Source of the DNA: Dysidea avara
Lineage: Eukaryota; Porifera; Demospongiae; Dictyoceratida; Dysideidae
Reading direction: 5' to 3'
DNA: 64,000 nt
NCBI RefSeq assembly: GCF_963678975.1
Contig: NC_089272.1
Coordinates: 3,654,359 to 3,718,358, forward strand
A program made the position numbers and the translations under genes. Below the pieces are notes generated by a model. That model was given only the letters and a program-made list of their open reading frames with translations, did not search any database and was not told the origin of the DNA. Positions 35,564 to 47,622 of this stretch are shown piece after piece. Position 1 is the first letter of the stretch; every line of letters begins with the position of its first letter.

Positions 35564-36631
35564 CTGAGATGAACGGGTGAAACTACATAGCAAGTCTGTC
35601 TGAGCTCAATGTGTCATGTTTTTAAGTGAGATCTCAGGTGTGTTACACCATAACCTGCATAATATGTATACCTTGATCAAAACAGGTTGGAAGGGTAATA
35701 ACACTACAAAAAATTGTGTTAATTATGTACATGTTTGAGATTTTATGGTGGGATTTAGAATTGAACAAAGGCTGTGATGTTCCTTTGTAGGTGGTCAATT
35801 GCTACTATCATTCATCTGCTCTCACAAGGAGGCTTCCTTTATGTTTTTGCTAACCCTGTGTGAGGCACACTCCAATACCGTCTTTGTGGTGTACATTACT
35901 TAGGACACTATTAACTCACACTTTTTGTGACTGGATCTGTAAGAATCCCATGTTTGTGCATTTTGAATTCCATTTCATTACATTTCCTTTATCTATGTAG
36001 AAAGCCAAAGGAATAAACGGTCAGCCAAAGTTTTATCCCTAGAAGCTAGCCTAGGGCTTTCAAAGCTACAGCACTACAGAGAGGCAACAAAAGAAAGATC
36101 GATTTGTACACTGACAATACAGAAAATAAAACTACAGACGCTTAAATTAATGATCATAACTTACAAATGCAGTCTTCTATGGTACACCATCACGTTCTCT
36201 ACTAACAGGCAAATCCATTGCTGGGTATCCTTCCTACCCAAAGGTGAAAACTTGAACAAAATAATTAAGTGAGAGTGAGCTGCTTGTCCATGTGAGGCAG
36301 ACTAATGCTTATACATTTCTTGGGAGCACTGATAAAAACAAAAGATTTCCTATTCCTCTTGCTTAGGAGAACCTGATGCTACCAAGGTTTTTGCTGTTAG
36401 CACCTTCCTTTATCATGAAACAATTTTTTATAGTTTGTAAGTATTTCACTCATTGTATAATGCATTCTACAATAAAATTAGTCTTGAACACGTGGGATTC
36501 TTGCAGATTCAGCCACATTTCTCAAGCGAGACTCCTGTATTTGCTCACCTATGTACAAGACATTAATCACAGGCTGGCACAAGATCCTGCGTGATTTTGA
36601 GATAGCCCAAGTTTTGAAACTATCATATTCA
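35564..36631. other. Intron 2 of the IFT46 pseudogene
   Basis: Weakly collinear with 59640-60070 of unit B (for example ACAAGGAGG followed by a TTCCTT stretch and TTTGTGG-GTAC-TT). No genes. Confidence 0.5.
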
Positions 36632-36638
36632 GTGTGGC

Positions 36639-38064
36639 CAAGAGTTCATAATTATACAGTATATACTGAGGAGAGTATACCCCTGTAGAATGTAAAGTTT
36701 ATGATGTAATGTGGTGGCTTGTGATGTAAGAGCAGCCATAAAGTGCAAGAATTGTTAGTACTGTACTACACTCGCAACACTCAGGAGAGCCATATTTGTG
36801 AATGGCCGAGAAAGAAATGCCTCTGCAGGTGTCTAAACCAATGAAAGCATGATTGTAATTTGGTGAGAAACACTGAGAGCTTGAGTTAGTTCGGTTGCTA
36901 GTGATGTTGTTAAGCATGGGTTCAATCAATGTTATGTTCAATTAATGACACAATTATACAAAGAGAGGACTTGGAGGTGTTACATCACAAGTAATTATAT
37001 GCCCTTCTACAATCGCATATGAGAGTGGGATGCTCTTCTTGATATATATTACAAGTAGAAGTTGGAATTTTAAGCTGGATTAGGGATCAAAGAAGAAAAA
37101 AGCAGAGAAACAAGGAAACAGCTAAAAAGTTGTGGAACAAGGAGGTTGCCTATAGCTGCAGATATACTAGTGGACACCTAATCTCTACTCTTCAGTCTAT
37201 AACCAAGACTGAATTAGGGATCACATGTCTACTAGTATATCTGCAGGTATAGGCAACCTCCCTTATTTCCCTACTTTTTAGCTGTTCCCTTGTTTCCCTG
37301 CTTTTTTGTTTTTTGATCCCTAATCCAGCTTAAAATTCCAAATTTTTTGTTTGTTTACTATTTTAATAACACAATTATGACTACTGAATCCACACGTACC
37401 ACATTAAAAGAAAGAATGGCACCAGGCATTCCATAAAATATAATAATTCTGTGTCTGAATGCTCATCCCAATAATCAATTACGCACTGAGAAGTAAGGTG
37501 GCCATTACGCTTCATTTATAGCTGTGCTCCACTCATTACACAGCATTACAAACGAAGAACAGTACAAGAAACTTCTCTACAATGAATCCAGTCGCTACGG
37601 AAAATGCAGGCAAAAAGCATGACACAGCCAGAGGGAAGTCATATCACGCTATCGCAAATCGACACCTTGTGTTGTCAGGAAAAAAACTGGAACATAAAGA
37701 AGGACAAAGGTAGGTCCATGATACGTACATTGTATGTACTGCGGTTGAGGAAAAGGCACGTCTCGCGACGAAGTGACGTCGAACAGTGAAAAAATCAAGC
37801 CCGTAGCCTTATCCATTGTCAAGTTATGCTTGGCTGAAGGCATCAGTCAGTTAGTTAGTAGAAAATATAAAAAAATTAAAATTCCATAGAAACTTGTTGG
37901 AAGGGTTTGGGGTCACTCTGAAGGCATTTTTGGGCTTGGCTATGTCTAACCAATACTGCCAAGTTGTTATGAAGGAAATTTTAGGCGTACAGTTTTGGGC
38001 AAGAAAGCCCAAAACTGCATGATCCCTAATATACAGTACTACCGTACTGTATGATGAACTCTTG
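36639..38064. mobile_element. 1426 bp element with micro-MITE termini, 7 bp target duplication
   Basis: It starts CAAGAGTTCATAATTATAC and ends GATGAACTCTTG. GTGTGGC is duplicated at 36632-36638 and 38065-38071. It holds a hairpin MITE (37062-37341) and a copy of the 34 kb repeat family. No transposase is recognised; the 80-codon frame at 36699-36941 has no known domain. It shares termini and duplication length with the 31 and 44 bp insertions at 6890 and 26081. Confidence 0.75.
37062..37341. mobile_element. Hairpin MITE, about 110 bp arms
   Basis: TTGGAATTTTAAGCTGGATT at 37062 is mirrored by the right arm ending at 37341. Both arms carry TTAGGGATCA and a ATACTAGT word near the loop. It is built like the hairpin at 19960-20226 and shares GGGATCAAAG words with it. 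Confidence 0.75.
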
Positions 38065-39080
38065 GTGTGGCTTGATGCACCATTGTCACATACTAGTTGT
38101 ATTTCATCAATCGAGAGGTATTTCAATGCTCAAAGGGTCCAATATGCTTTTCAATATAAACCTATAGCCTAACATGCACACTATCAACCTTCTCTGCGTC
38201 TAGATATGCAGTTGTTCTGGGCCTCCTTTATCGTAGATGTAAATGGCATGTGATTTGTTTTAGTTGGCATTGGTACAGTACAGCTAACATGTAGCATGTA
38301 TGACATACATGTATTGAAGAACAATGCATATCACTGGCTGTCACTAATAATGGATATGACTAATAGCATTGTATTTACATAGAGCAAATACACTCTAGTA
38401 GGATTGCTTCATTTCAAGGATTTTACATTTGTTGTAGAGATGTACACAACCTTCATATGTACTTGAGTGATGAAACTTGACCCCAACTCATAAAGACCGC
38501 AAACTCTACATATGCACATTTTCAATGGGAACTAATTCTTTTATCATGACCAACCAAACTAAAACATCAAATTCTTTTTGCAGCACCCCACTGCCAGAAA
38601 AATTTTCAGGACTTGTGAATTTGTTAAATAGTCATAATTTTTTGTAAGTAACCTCCAATAGGAATAATTTAATGACAATTGTCTAGTGTGTAAAAATGCA
38701 AAATACAAGAGTGTTTCTGGATTAAGGTATTTCACCTGTTATGTGGACTGATCCCTGGGACTAGCCTAGTCTCGTCCTTCAGACCCATTCTCCGTGGTGG
38801 GTGCTTATCGATTGGAGATTATAAGCACCCCCCCCTATGAAAGGGTCTGGTGAAATGCCTGTACCTTTTTGTACGAGAAATCGCCAGATACTGGCGATTG
38901 TTGATTGGTGTTTAATAAATATAAAGAAGGTGTCTATTCCAGGGTGATGCGTCAGCTCTACAATCGGGTTTCCTTTGGCGGGAGTTTAGCATCATGGGAA
39001 GTTCAGCGTGCCACGTGTCACTGTGGCTGGAGCGAAGGAGCTACTGTTCTTGAGAAGTACATGAAAAGAAGTTAATAGTA

Positions 39081-39371
39081 ATGCAGAACAATAAACAATG
39101 TTGCTTATTTCTGGGTTCATTTGAAAAGGGCAAGGGAAAGCAGTTGAAGTACACAGGATGCAGTTGTCACAAAGAACGAAACACTTTGGAACTGGTTTCT
39201 CAAGAGTTAGGGTTATCCCAGATGCTACCTACTGGTGGAGCTATATGTTACTCTTGCTTATAAGTAGTGAGAACATTTGATAGGCTTACTAATACAATTG
39301 CTGGAGTGGAGGAAGAGTTGAAGGCATTACTGATGCAATCACCTCAGCCACACCGGAAGAAAAGGACATAA
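39081..39371 (+). pseudogene. Cys-rich N-terminal fragment of an element protein
   Basis: The frame starts MQNNKQCCLFLG just inside the left terminal repeat, with CC, TGCSCHKER and GGAICYSCL cysteine groups, meets a TAA at about 39260, and continues VRTFDRLTNT and EEELKALL in the same direction. The Cys spacing suggests a zinc-binding start of a larger transposon protein that has been deleted here. No family was named with confidence. Confidence 0.45.
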
Positions 39372-39802
39372 TCTGAAAGTGTAAGAGAAGATAATTCAAA
39401 TTCAAAGATCAGGAGCAATTGGCAACGTGATTGAAAGCCATAACACACATGTCATCGAAGGTCAGATTCTACCAGGGGATAATTCCACTCCAAATACCAA
39501 TGTTATGGGAGGTCAGACTCAACAAGAGACTAATTGCAGTGAAGATCCTATTGATGTGACTGTAAGCAAGTAATAACATACTTACGTATAATTATATGCA
39601 TTCGATCCTGTTATATAGGTTGCCATCAACTTTCCAAGTGGACTATTGATTTAGCATGTAATTATTTTAATAATTGAAATTAATTATAGTGTAGTGTTTT
39701 GCATGCTCAGTATTCGCACACAAGTTCACAGATGTCACAACATGTACTCCTTGGGAAATCATCATGTTCATACTCGATGAAGTTATTGAAAAGGACTTAT
39801 CA

Positions 39803-41110
39803 TCAACATTCAATCTTGTTTTCAGCATAAATCCTCATAGCTTGTTTTGTATACCTACTAGCCTTCTCAAACATCAATACTGCTACAGAATTATTTCTGT
39901 CTCGGCCTGCACGTCCAATTTCCTGGAGGTACTGTTTTAAGTCAGATGGAGGACCCCAATGAAGAATATGGCGGATATCTGGGATGTCAATGCCCATACT
40001 AAATGAGGTTGTAGCAATGACAAGATGCAGTTTGCTCCTTTCTTTTGAAAAGAAGGACATTACCATGGTCTTCATTTTATTTGTTGAAGCTCGTGTGTAC
40101 ATGGAAATGAGACGATGTTTCAGTAAGTTGGGACATCCTCCTACAGGTGATGTAATTCACTTTCCTAAGTAACGTGCTATACACAAATACAGCCTTGTAC
40201 AGTCTTTGTAGGTATGAGCAAAAATGACAGTTTTAGGAAAATCTTTCTGTTTCTGTTTAGGTTGCAATGCAACAGCCTTGGAAAACTCCTTCAAAGATTT
40301 TGATGGCTGCACCATCAACTTGATGTTTCCTCTGTTTGGGGGTACTGCTATAACTATTGGTTTCTGAGGAGACAGTCGCTCTGAAACCACATGAAATGTC
40401 TTGGTAGTAGCAGTGGCCGTGAGTGCCATAAGATTAATATTACTTGGGATCAGGCAGCGCACTTCTCCTATTTCAGCAAAAACTGTACGGAATTTATCAC
40501 TCCTAAATATGACACTGTATATATATAAAATATTATTTCATAATCAATATTTACCAGGTCTTAACACAATGTGCTTCATCCACAGCAATCCCAACAAGAG
40601 ATTTCTTATATTGGTCCGTTAATAGCATATTGTGGTAAACAACATTGCACAAGAGGCACTGGCAGCTTATAAACAACAGTTGAACATCTCCTCTGAGAAC
40701 TCTTGACTGTACCGTACAGTCAACCTGGCCCTTACCCACAAACTCTGCAGATACTCCAATGGCACTAAATTTGCTGCCTGCTCTTTCATGATTGCAACCA
40801 AAGGGCTTATGCAAACAACAATGCTTCCAGTTTTGCCTATAACAAAAGTAATATAATACACCTTCAGACAATGCAGTTCAACCTACCTCTCAGTCTATCT
40901 AACACCAGTGGAAATATACCATATATCATTGATTTTCTGTACCCATGCAGTCGGTAAAGAAACAAACATATCATGGCCTTCACAAAACCTCTGAATCGCT
41001 TCTTTTTGTTTATCCTTTAGTTGCAAATTCAAGCCAGTGGAGACGCTAGCTACAGCATCCAGGATATTCATCTCAGGCTGTGGTGACACATAGCACGCTG
41101 AACTTGCCAT
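39803..41110 (-). pseudogene. RecQ-like SF2 helicase of the mobile element (Walker A broken)
   Basis: In order on the minus strand: MASSACYVSPQPEMNILDAV, then LKDKQKEAIQRF (motif 0 region). Next come a damaged Walker A, where VSLPT is followed by a frameshift and GYRKS replaces the expected G-x-G-K-S, then VVCISPLVAIMKEQ (Ia), AVDEAHCVKTW (II, DEAH), LTATATTK (III), KTVIFAHTYKDC (IV), IATTSFSMGIDIPDIR (V) and QEIGRAGRDR (VI). Short introns with GT/AG borders are likely near 40865 and 40515. Loss of the Walker A lysine context and the frameshift make it inactive. In the intact form it would be an ATP-driven 3'-5' DNA helicase serving the element. Confidence 0.8.
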
Positions 41111-42476
41111 GATACTAAACTCCCACCAAAGAAACCCAATTGTAGAGCTGACGCATCACCCTGGAATAGACACCTTCTTTACATATATTAAACAATCAAC
41201 AATCGCCAGTATCTGGCGATTTCTCGTACAAAAAAAGGTATGGGCATTTCACCAGACCCAGAGGAGGTTGGACGTGTTCACGTGAGCTGTACTTTAATTG
41301 CATTCTTTGAAGCCTACACAAAGGATGATCTGAATATTTAACGATACCCAGCGATCCCCACCGTTTTTCAGTTTCATATTGTGACTATTGACAATCATGT
41401 GAAATACCAAATCAAGGCAATGTACTTTGTTTTGTAATCAGTGCTTGAATTCCGGGTGAAATTAATAAGTTGTGGTTTAGTGTACACTACTTCACTAGCC
41501 TTCACGTATGTATTCTATTAACGAAACATGAAATGGCTCAGTGAGTTATTCTGAGATCACAATGTATTAACCTCCTCTACAAAAGGGATTTTGTGTAATT
41601 TGTTTTAGTGGCGCTTAAAGTACGTCCAACCTCATCTGCACCAGACCCTTTCAGAGGGGGGGCATTTATAATCTCCAATCGATAAGCGCCCACCCCGGAG
41701 AATGGGTCTGGAGGACAAGACTACGACTAGCCTGTGCAATCAGGGGCGTAGCTAGCTTTCAGGATTGCCCGGGCACAAGTGGTCCCCATGCAAACTATAT
41801 AGCAAGAAATACGAGCCCATCTCTGTGAACTCTTTATTACACAATTGCTTTCGAAAAACTGTTTAAAAGTGCACTACTGATATACATGTACCTAGCTAGC
41901 TACTATGATACACTGCTGTTTGTGCAGCTTATTAGACTAAGATACTACTGCATGAATAATATAGAAGCTAAAACTAAACAATGATGAACTAACTTAGCCT
42001 CATCCCCAAGATCGGACTTCTTTTTCACTCCTCCGTCTACCTGATACAGCACTTTATATTCATAATACTTTATCAGTGACAACTCCAGCCCCAGCATTGA
42101 CTCCTTTTTCACTCTTCTGTCTTCTCTACTTGCACCGAGGACTTGACTTGCACACACCGAGCGCTTTTGCATAACAAGCTTTAACAATGCTGCGGATCCT
42201 CTAGTGAGTCCTGCCTCCAGTAGCTAAGACGGGCACCACAACCAACTGGAAATTGGCTTTTGTCCGTCTTTCATCAGTTGATACCATTAGATGTCTAATC
42301 ACTTTATATTTGAGTAGCTGTGTTGTCCACTGAGTGGTTTCACCAAATAGCACATGTTTGACTCTCGATCCACGCTAAAATCTTAAAATGTTATCACATG
42401 ACGTTGGGAATTACATAGAAAATTACTAAATTGACAGAGGAATCTTGGCAAACTCAAGTATACGCGATTTTTGATG

Positions 42477-45400
42477 ATCAAGACACACGGTAGTGTGTCG
42501 TGCGGCCCAAGAAGCCGGCGCGCAACCCCGTGAGTATATTGACAGGAAGAAAGAAAACGCAATTTTTGCACCTCCGTAGCTCTGTGCTGCCTTGATGAAA
42601 CAAGACAAATTTTGCTGTGTACATTCCCTCCAACTTCAGTACTCCACATTCCAAATTTGAGCGAAATCGCTTCAGGCATTCCTGAGATATGCAACTTCAA
42701 AAATTGGCTTAGTTTCTTCGTTTTTTTTCTTCTTATTTTTCTTCCTCTTTTCGCACACTTACACAAACTGCTATAAAACGCGAACGCGTTATCCGATTGC
42801 CTTGAAATTTGGCACACAGAAGGGGGGTATAAAGGCGCATTTCTGTACCAACTTTGGCTGGAATACCATAAACAGGCAAAGAGCTATGAGCGATTATGCA
42901 CGAAAAATAACACCAATATGTTGTCACGCCTACAGGGTAAACCGCGTATGGGAAGAAGCTGAAAATCGGTGGGTGAATAGGTTAACTATTGAACCTCAAA
43001 CCTTTTGTGGTTTGAAAGAAATCGAGCTAAAAACCAGGAAGATACAGCGAAAAAATCAACAGTGTGTAACAATTACGCAATCGAGATTAGCTAATTTTTT
43101 TAATTATTATTATTATTATGCTTGCCACGCCTACCAGATAAACCACTTGGGGTAATGCTTTGAAAATCACTGTACAGATGGAGTTATCATCTTAGAAAGG
43201 CTCTTCAATGGTGTAGAAAAATCAGACTTAAAGCCACGGAGTTATAACACGAAATCCAACTTGGTGTAGCAAGTGCGAGATTGAGATACTCTAATAGAGC
43301 AGTCATCCTAATAGAGCAGTCACCCTGAACAGAATTCAAGAGATCAGTTAGAAATAAGTAACCTGTATAGAGATCAGCTACAAACAAATCACCCTGTAGA
43401 GAGTTCAGCTACAAACAATTCACCTTGTTCAGACATCAGTTAGAAGAAGTTTTCTTGTAGAGAGTTCAGTTACAAACAAATCACCCTGTTGAAAGATCAG
43501 CTAGAAGATGTCACCTTATAGATAGTTCAGTTACAAAGAAACCACCATGTAGAGAATTCAGCTACAAACTAGTGACCCTGTAGATACATCAGCTAGAAGA
43601 AGTTACCTTGTAGAGAGTTCAGCTACAAAGAAACCATTCTGTAAAGAGCTCAGCTGCAAAAAAAATCACCTATACAGAATTCAGCTACAAACAAATCACC
43701 CTGTAGAGAGATCAGCTAGAAGAAGTTACCTTGTAGATAGTTTAGCTACAAACAAATCATCCTGTAGAGAGATCAGCTAGAAGAAGTTACCTTGTAGATA
43801 GTTCAGCTACAAACAATTCACCCTGTACAGAGCTCAGTTAAAAGAGGTTTCCTTGTAGAGAGTTCAGCTACAGACAAATCACCCTGTAGAGAGATCAGTT
43901 AGAAGAAGTTACCTTGTAGATCGTTCAGCTACAAACAATTCACCCTGTAAAGAGATCAGCTAGAAGAAGTTACCTTGTAGAGAGTTCAGCTACAAAGAAA
44001 CCATCATGTAGAGAATTCAGCCGCAAACAAATCATGTATAGAGAGTTCAGCTACAAACAAATCTCCCTGTAGAGAGATCAGCTAGAAGAAGTTTCCTTGT
44101 AGAGAGTTCTGCTACAAACAAATCACCCTGTAGAAAGATCAGCTAGAAGAAATCACCTTGTAGAGAGTTCAGCTTCAAAGTAACAATTATGTGAGAGTTC
44201 AGGTACAAACAAATTGTCCTGTAGAGAGATCAGCTAGAAGAAGTTACCTTGTAGAGAGTTCAGCTACAAAGAAACCATCATGTAGATAGTTCAGGTACAA
44301 ACAAATCACCCTGTAGAAAGATCAGCTAGAAGAAATCACCTTGTAGAGAGTTCAGCTACAAAGAAACTATCATGTAGAGAGTTCAACTACAAACAAATCA
44401 CCCTGTAGAAAGATCAGCTATAGAAGAAATCACCTTGTAGAGAGTTCAGCTACAAAGAAACCATCATGTAGAGAGTTCAGCTACAAACAAATCGGCCTGT
44501 AGAGAGATCAGCTAGAAGAAATTACCTTGTAGAGAGTTCAGCTACAAAGAAACCATCATGTAGAGAGTTCAGCTGCAAACAAATCTCCCTGTAGAGAGAT
44601 CAGCTAGAAGAAGTCACCTTGCAGGGAGTTCAGTTACAAATAAATAAACCATGTAGAGAGTTCAGCTGCAAACAAATCATCTGTAGAGAGTTCAGCTAGA
44701 AACAAGTCACCCTGTAGAGAGATCAGCTAGAAACAAGTCACCTTGTAGAGAGTTCAGCTAGAAGAAGTCACATTGTAGAGCTACAAAGAAACTACCATGT
44801 AGAGTTCAGCTGCAAACAAATCACCCTGTAGAGAACTCAGCTACAAACAAATCGCCCTGTAGAAAGATTAGCTAGAAGAAGTTACCTTATAGGGAGTTCA
44901 GCTATGAACAGATCACCCTGTAGAGAGTTCAGCTACAAACAAATCACCCTGTAGAGAGTTCAGCTACAAACAAATCACCCTGTAGAGAGTTCAGTTACAA
45001 AGAAACCACCATGTAGAGACTTCAGCGGCAAAGAAAATCAATCACTCTGTTGAGAGTTCAGCTAGAAGAAGTCACCTTGTAGAGAGTTAAGCTGCAAATA
45101 AATCACCCTGTAGAGAATTCAGCTACAAACAAATCACCCTGTAGAAAGATCAGCTAGAAGAAGTTACCTTGTAGAGAGTTCAGCTACAAAGAAACCACCA
45201 TGTAGAGAGTTCAGCTGCAAACAAATCACCTGTAGAGAGTTCAGCTAGAAACAAGTCACCCTGTAGAGAGATCAGCTAAAAACAAGTCACCCTGTAGAGA
45301 GTTCAGCTGGAAGAAGTCACATTGTAGAGAGTTCAGCTATAAAGAAACTACCACGTAGAGAGTTCAGCTGCAAACAAATCATCCTGTAGAGAGTTCAGCT

Positions 45401-47033
45401 AGAAGAAGTCACCTTTTAGAGAGTTCAGCTACAAAGCAACCACCATGTAAAGAGTTCAGCTGCAAAAAACTCAATCACCTTGTAGAAAGATCGGCTAGAA
45501 GAAGTTACCTTGTAGAGAGTTCAGCTACAAAGAAACCACGATGTAGAGAGTTCAGCTGCAAACAAATCACCTACAGAGAGTTCAGCTAGAAACAAGTCAC
45601 CCTGTAGAGAGTTCAGCTAGAAGAAGTCACATTGTAGAGAGTTCAGCTACAATGAAACTCCCATGTAGAGAGTTCAGCTGCAAACAAATCACCCTGTTGA
45701 GAACTCAGCTACAAACAAATATGCAGTGTAAAAAGATTAGCTAGAAGAAGTTACCTTGTAGAGAGTTCAGCTACAACGAAACCACCATGTAGAGAGTTCA
45801 GCTACAAACAAATCACCTGTAGAGAGTTCAGCTAGAAACAAGTCACCCTGTAGAGAGATCAACTAGAAACAAGTCACCTTGTAGAGAGTTCAGCTAGAAG
45901 AAGTCACGTTGTAGAGAGTTCAGCTACAAAGAAACCACCATTTAGAGAGTTCAGCTGCAAACAAATCACCCAGTAGAAAGTTCAGCTATGAACAGATAAC
46001 CCTGTTGAGAGTTCAGTTAGAAACAAGGAATCCTGTAGAGAGATCACCTAGAAGTATCGCCTTGTAGAGAGTTCAGCTACAAACAAATCACCTGTAGAGA
46101 GTTCAGCTACAAACAAATCACCCTGTAGAGAGATCAGCTAGAAGAAGTCACCTTGTAGAGAGTTCAGCTATAAAGAAACCACCATGTAGAGAATTCAGCT
46201 GCAAACAAACACCCTGTAGAGAACTCAGCTACAAACAAATCGCCCTGTAGAAAGATCAGCTAGAAGAAGTTACCTTGTAGGGATTTCAGCTACAAACAAA
46301 TCACCCTGTAGAGAGTTCAGCTACAAAGAAACCATTCTGTAAAGAGCTCAGCTGCAAACAAATCACTTGTACAGTATTCAGCTACAAACAATCACCCCGT
46401 AGAGAGATTAGCTAGAAGAAATTACCTTGTAGATAGTTCAGCTACAAACAAATCACCCTGTAGAAAGATCAGTTAGAAGAAGTTACCTTGGAGAAAGTTC
46501 AGCTACAAAGAAACCATTTTGTAAAGAGCTCAGCTGCAAACAAATCACCTGTACAGAATTCAACTACGAACAAATCACCCTGTAGAGAGATCAGCTATAA
46601 GAAGTTACCTTGTAGATAGTTCAGCTACAAACAAATCTCCCTGTAGAGAGATCAGCTAGAAGAAATTACCTTGTAGAGAGTTCAGCTACAAAGAAACCAC
46701 CATGTAGAGAGTTCAGCTGCAAAGAAATCACCCTGTAGAAAATTCTGCCAGAAACAAATTGCCCTGTAGAAAGATCAGTTAGAAGAAGTTACCTTTTAGA
46801 GAGTTCAGCTACAAAGAAACCATTCTGTAAAGAGCTCAGCTGCAAACAAATCACCTATACAGAATTCAGCTACAAACACATCACCCTGTAGAGAGATCAG
46901 CTAGAAGAAGTTACCTTGTAGATCGTTCAGCTACAAACAATTCACCCTGTAGAGAGAGCAATTAGAAGAAGTCACCTTGTAGAGTGTTCAGTTACAAAGA
47001 AACCACCATGGAGATTTCTGTAATCAATATAAT
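42477..47033 (-). mobile_element. Minisatellite-bearing composite element E2
   Basis: Read on the minus strand it begins ATTACAGAAATCTCCATGG (47033 downward), has the long array, then the dispersed motif (43285-43320) and the conserved block. It ends in a complete hairpin end GACACACTACCGTGTGTCTT (42480-42499). It has the same order and both boundaries as E1 at 28826-30878, but with a three times longer array and a more complete 3' end that matches that of R1. It is non-coding and is proposed as a Helentron-type non-autonomous element. Confidence 0.75.
43323..47014 (-). repeat. 3.7 kb minisatellite array, unit about 31 bp
   Basis: Plus-strand units are TGTAGAGAGTTCAGCTACAA followed by one of a few variable tails (ACAAATCACCC, AGAAACCACCA, AACAAGTCACCC), and TGTAGAGAGATCAGCTAGAA followed by GAAGTTACCT. 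There are about 120 units. Subtypes follow each other in a recurring order, giving a higher-order period of about 3-4 units. Confidence 0.92.
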
Positions 47034-47037
47034 ATTA

Positions 47038-47277
47038 TGTGACCGGATTTGCGAAAAGGGGTCTTCCACACACATCCAATTCCGTAACCGTTGGAGACCA
47101 TAACTCAGTGTTCAAGTAACATATTAACCTGAAAATTTCACCACGTATTCAGCTATAGTGGTGCTCACCACTGTCCAAAATTCAAGGCAATAGCTCTTTC
47201 CAATCTGAAGTTATCAATTGTCAAAGTTGGCAAATTGGATGTGTGTGGAAGACCCCTTTTCGCAAATCCGGTCACAT
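47038..47277. mobile_element. MITE with about 45 bp perfect inverted ends
   Basis: ATGTGACCGGATTTGCGAAA and the following AGGGGTCTTCCACACACATC are mirrored exactly at 47229-47277. The flanks are AT-rich and give no firm duplication. A lone end of the same family (GATCCGGTCACAT) is seen at 62710-62722. Confidence 0.85.
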
Positions 47278-47445
47278 ATGTATTATACAGTATATATAAT
47301 TTGTACATTTACTGATAAAATATTTAAAGTACATCTACTTCATCTTTTCTTCTTCCTGTAGTAAAGAAAAAAACATAGGTTAAAAAAGTCCCAAAGCTGG
47401 CCATAGGCCGGCTTTGGGGTATACAAATACAAAAAGAAATGAAAT

Positions 47446-47622
47446 CTAATCCAAAACAGCCAAGCTGTAAAAAAAAGTGTGCGGCCCTCAGAAAGGCTAT
47501 GGTGAAAAAAGATGTGAAATCCAAGGTGGCGGCCAAGAAATGGCTGTGATGGTAGGTTAATGGTAAAAATTTTAATAATGACAATTCAGGTGAATTTTTG
47601 TGCAGCGCTGTTTTGGATTAGA
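47446..47622. repeat. Palindrome P2 (shortened)
   Basis: The termini CTAATCCAAAACAGCC and inverse are as in P1. The right arm is mostly deleted after CAATTCAGGTGAATTTT. Confidence 0.75.

Larger units (their letters stand above)
38767..41724. mobile_element. 2.96 kb element with long terminal repeats in inverse orientation and a RecQ-like helicase
   Basis: The ends TAGTCTCGTCC and its near-inverse GGACAAGACTA start inverted repeats of about 240 bp (38767-39010 and 41095-41724). The right one is enlarged by about 370 bp of extra sequence. GACTAGCC flanks both sides (38759-38766 and 41725-41732). The insertion lies in exon 2 of the IFT46 pseudogene, whose intact copy (60833-60937) shows the joined target. 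A short plus-strand gene (39081) and a minus-strand helicase (41110) run toward each other. Helicase-carrying Academ elements (AcademH) are known, but those have shorter target duplications, so the superfamily stays open. Confidence 0.75.
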
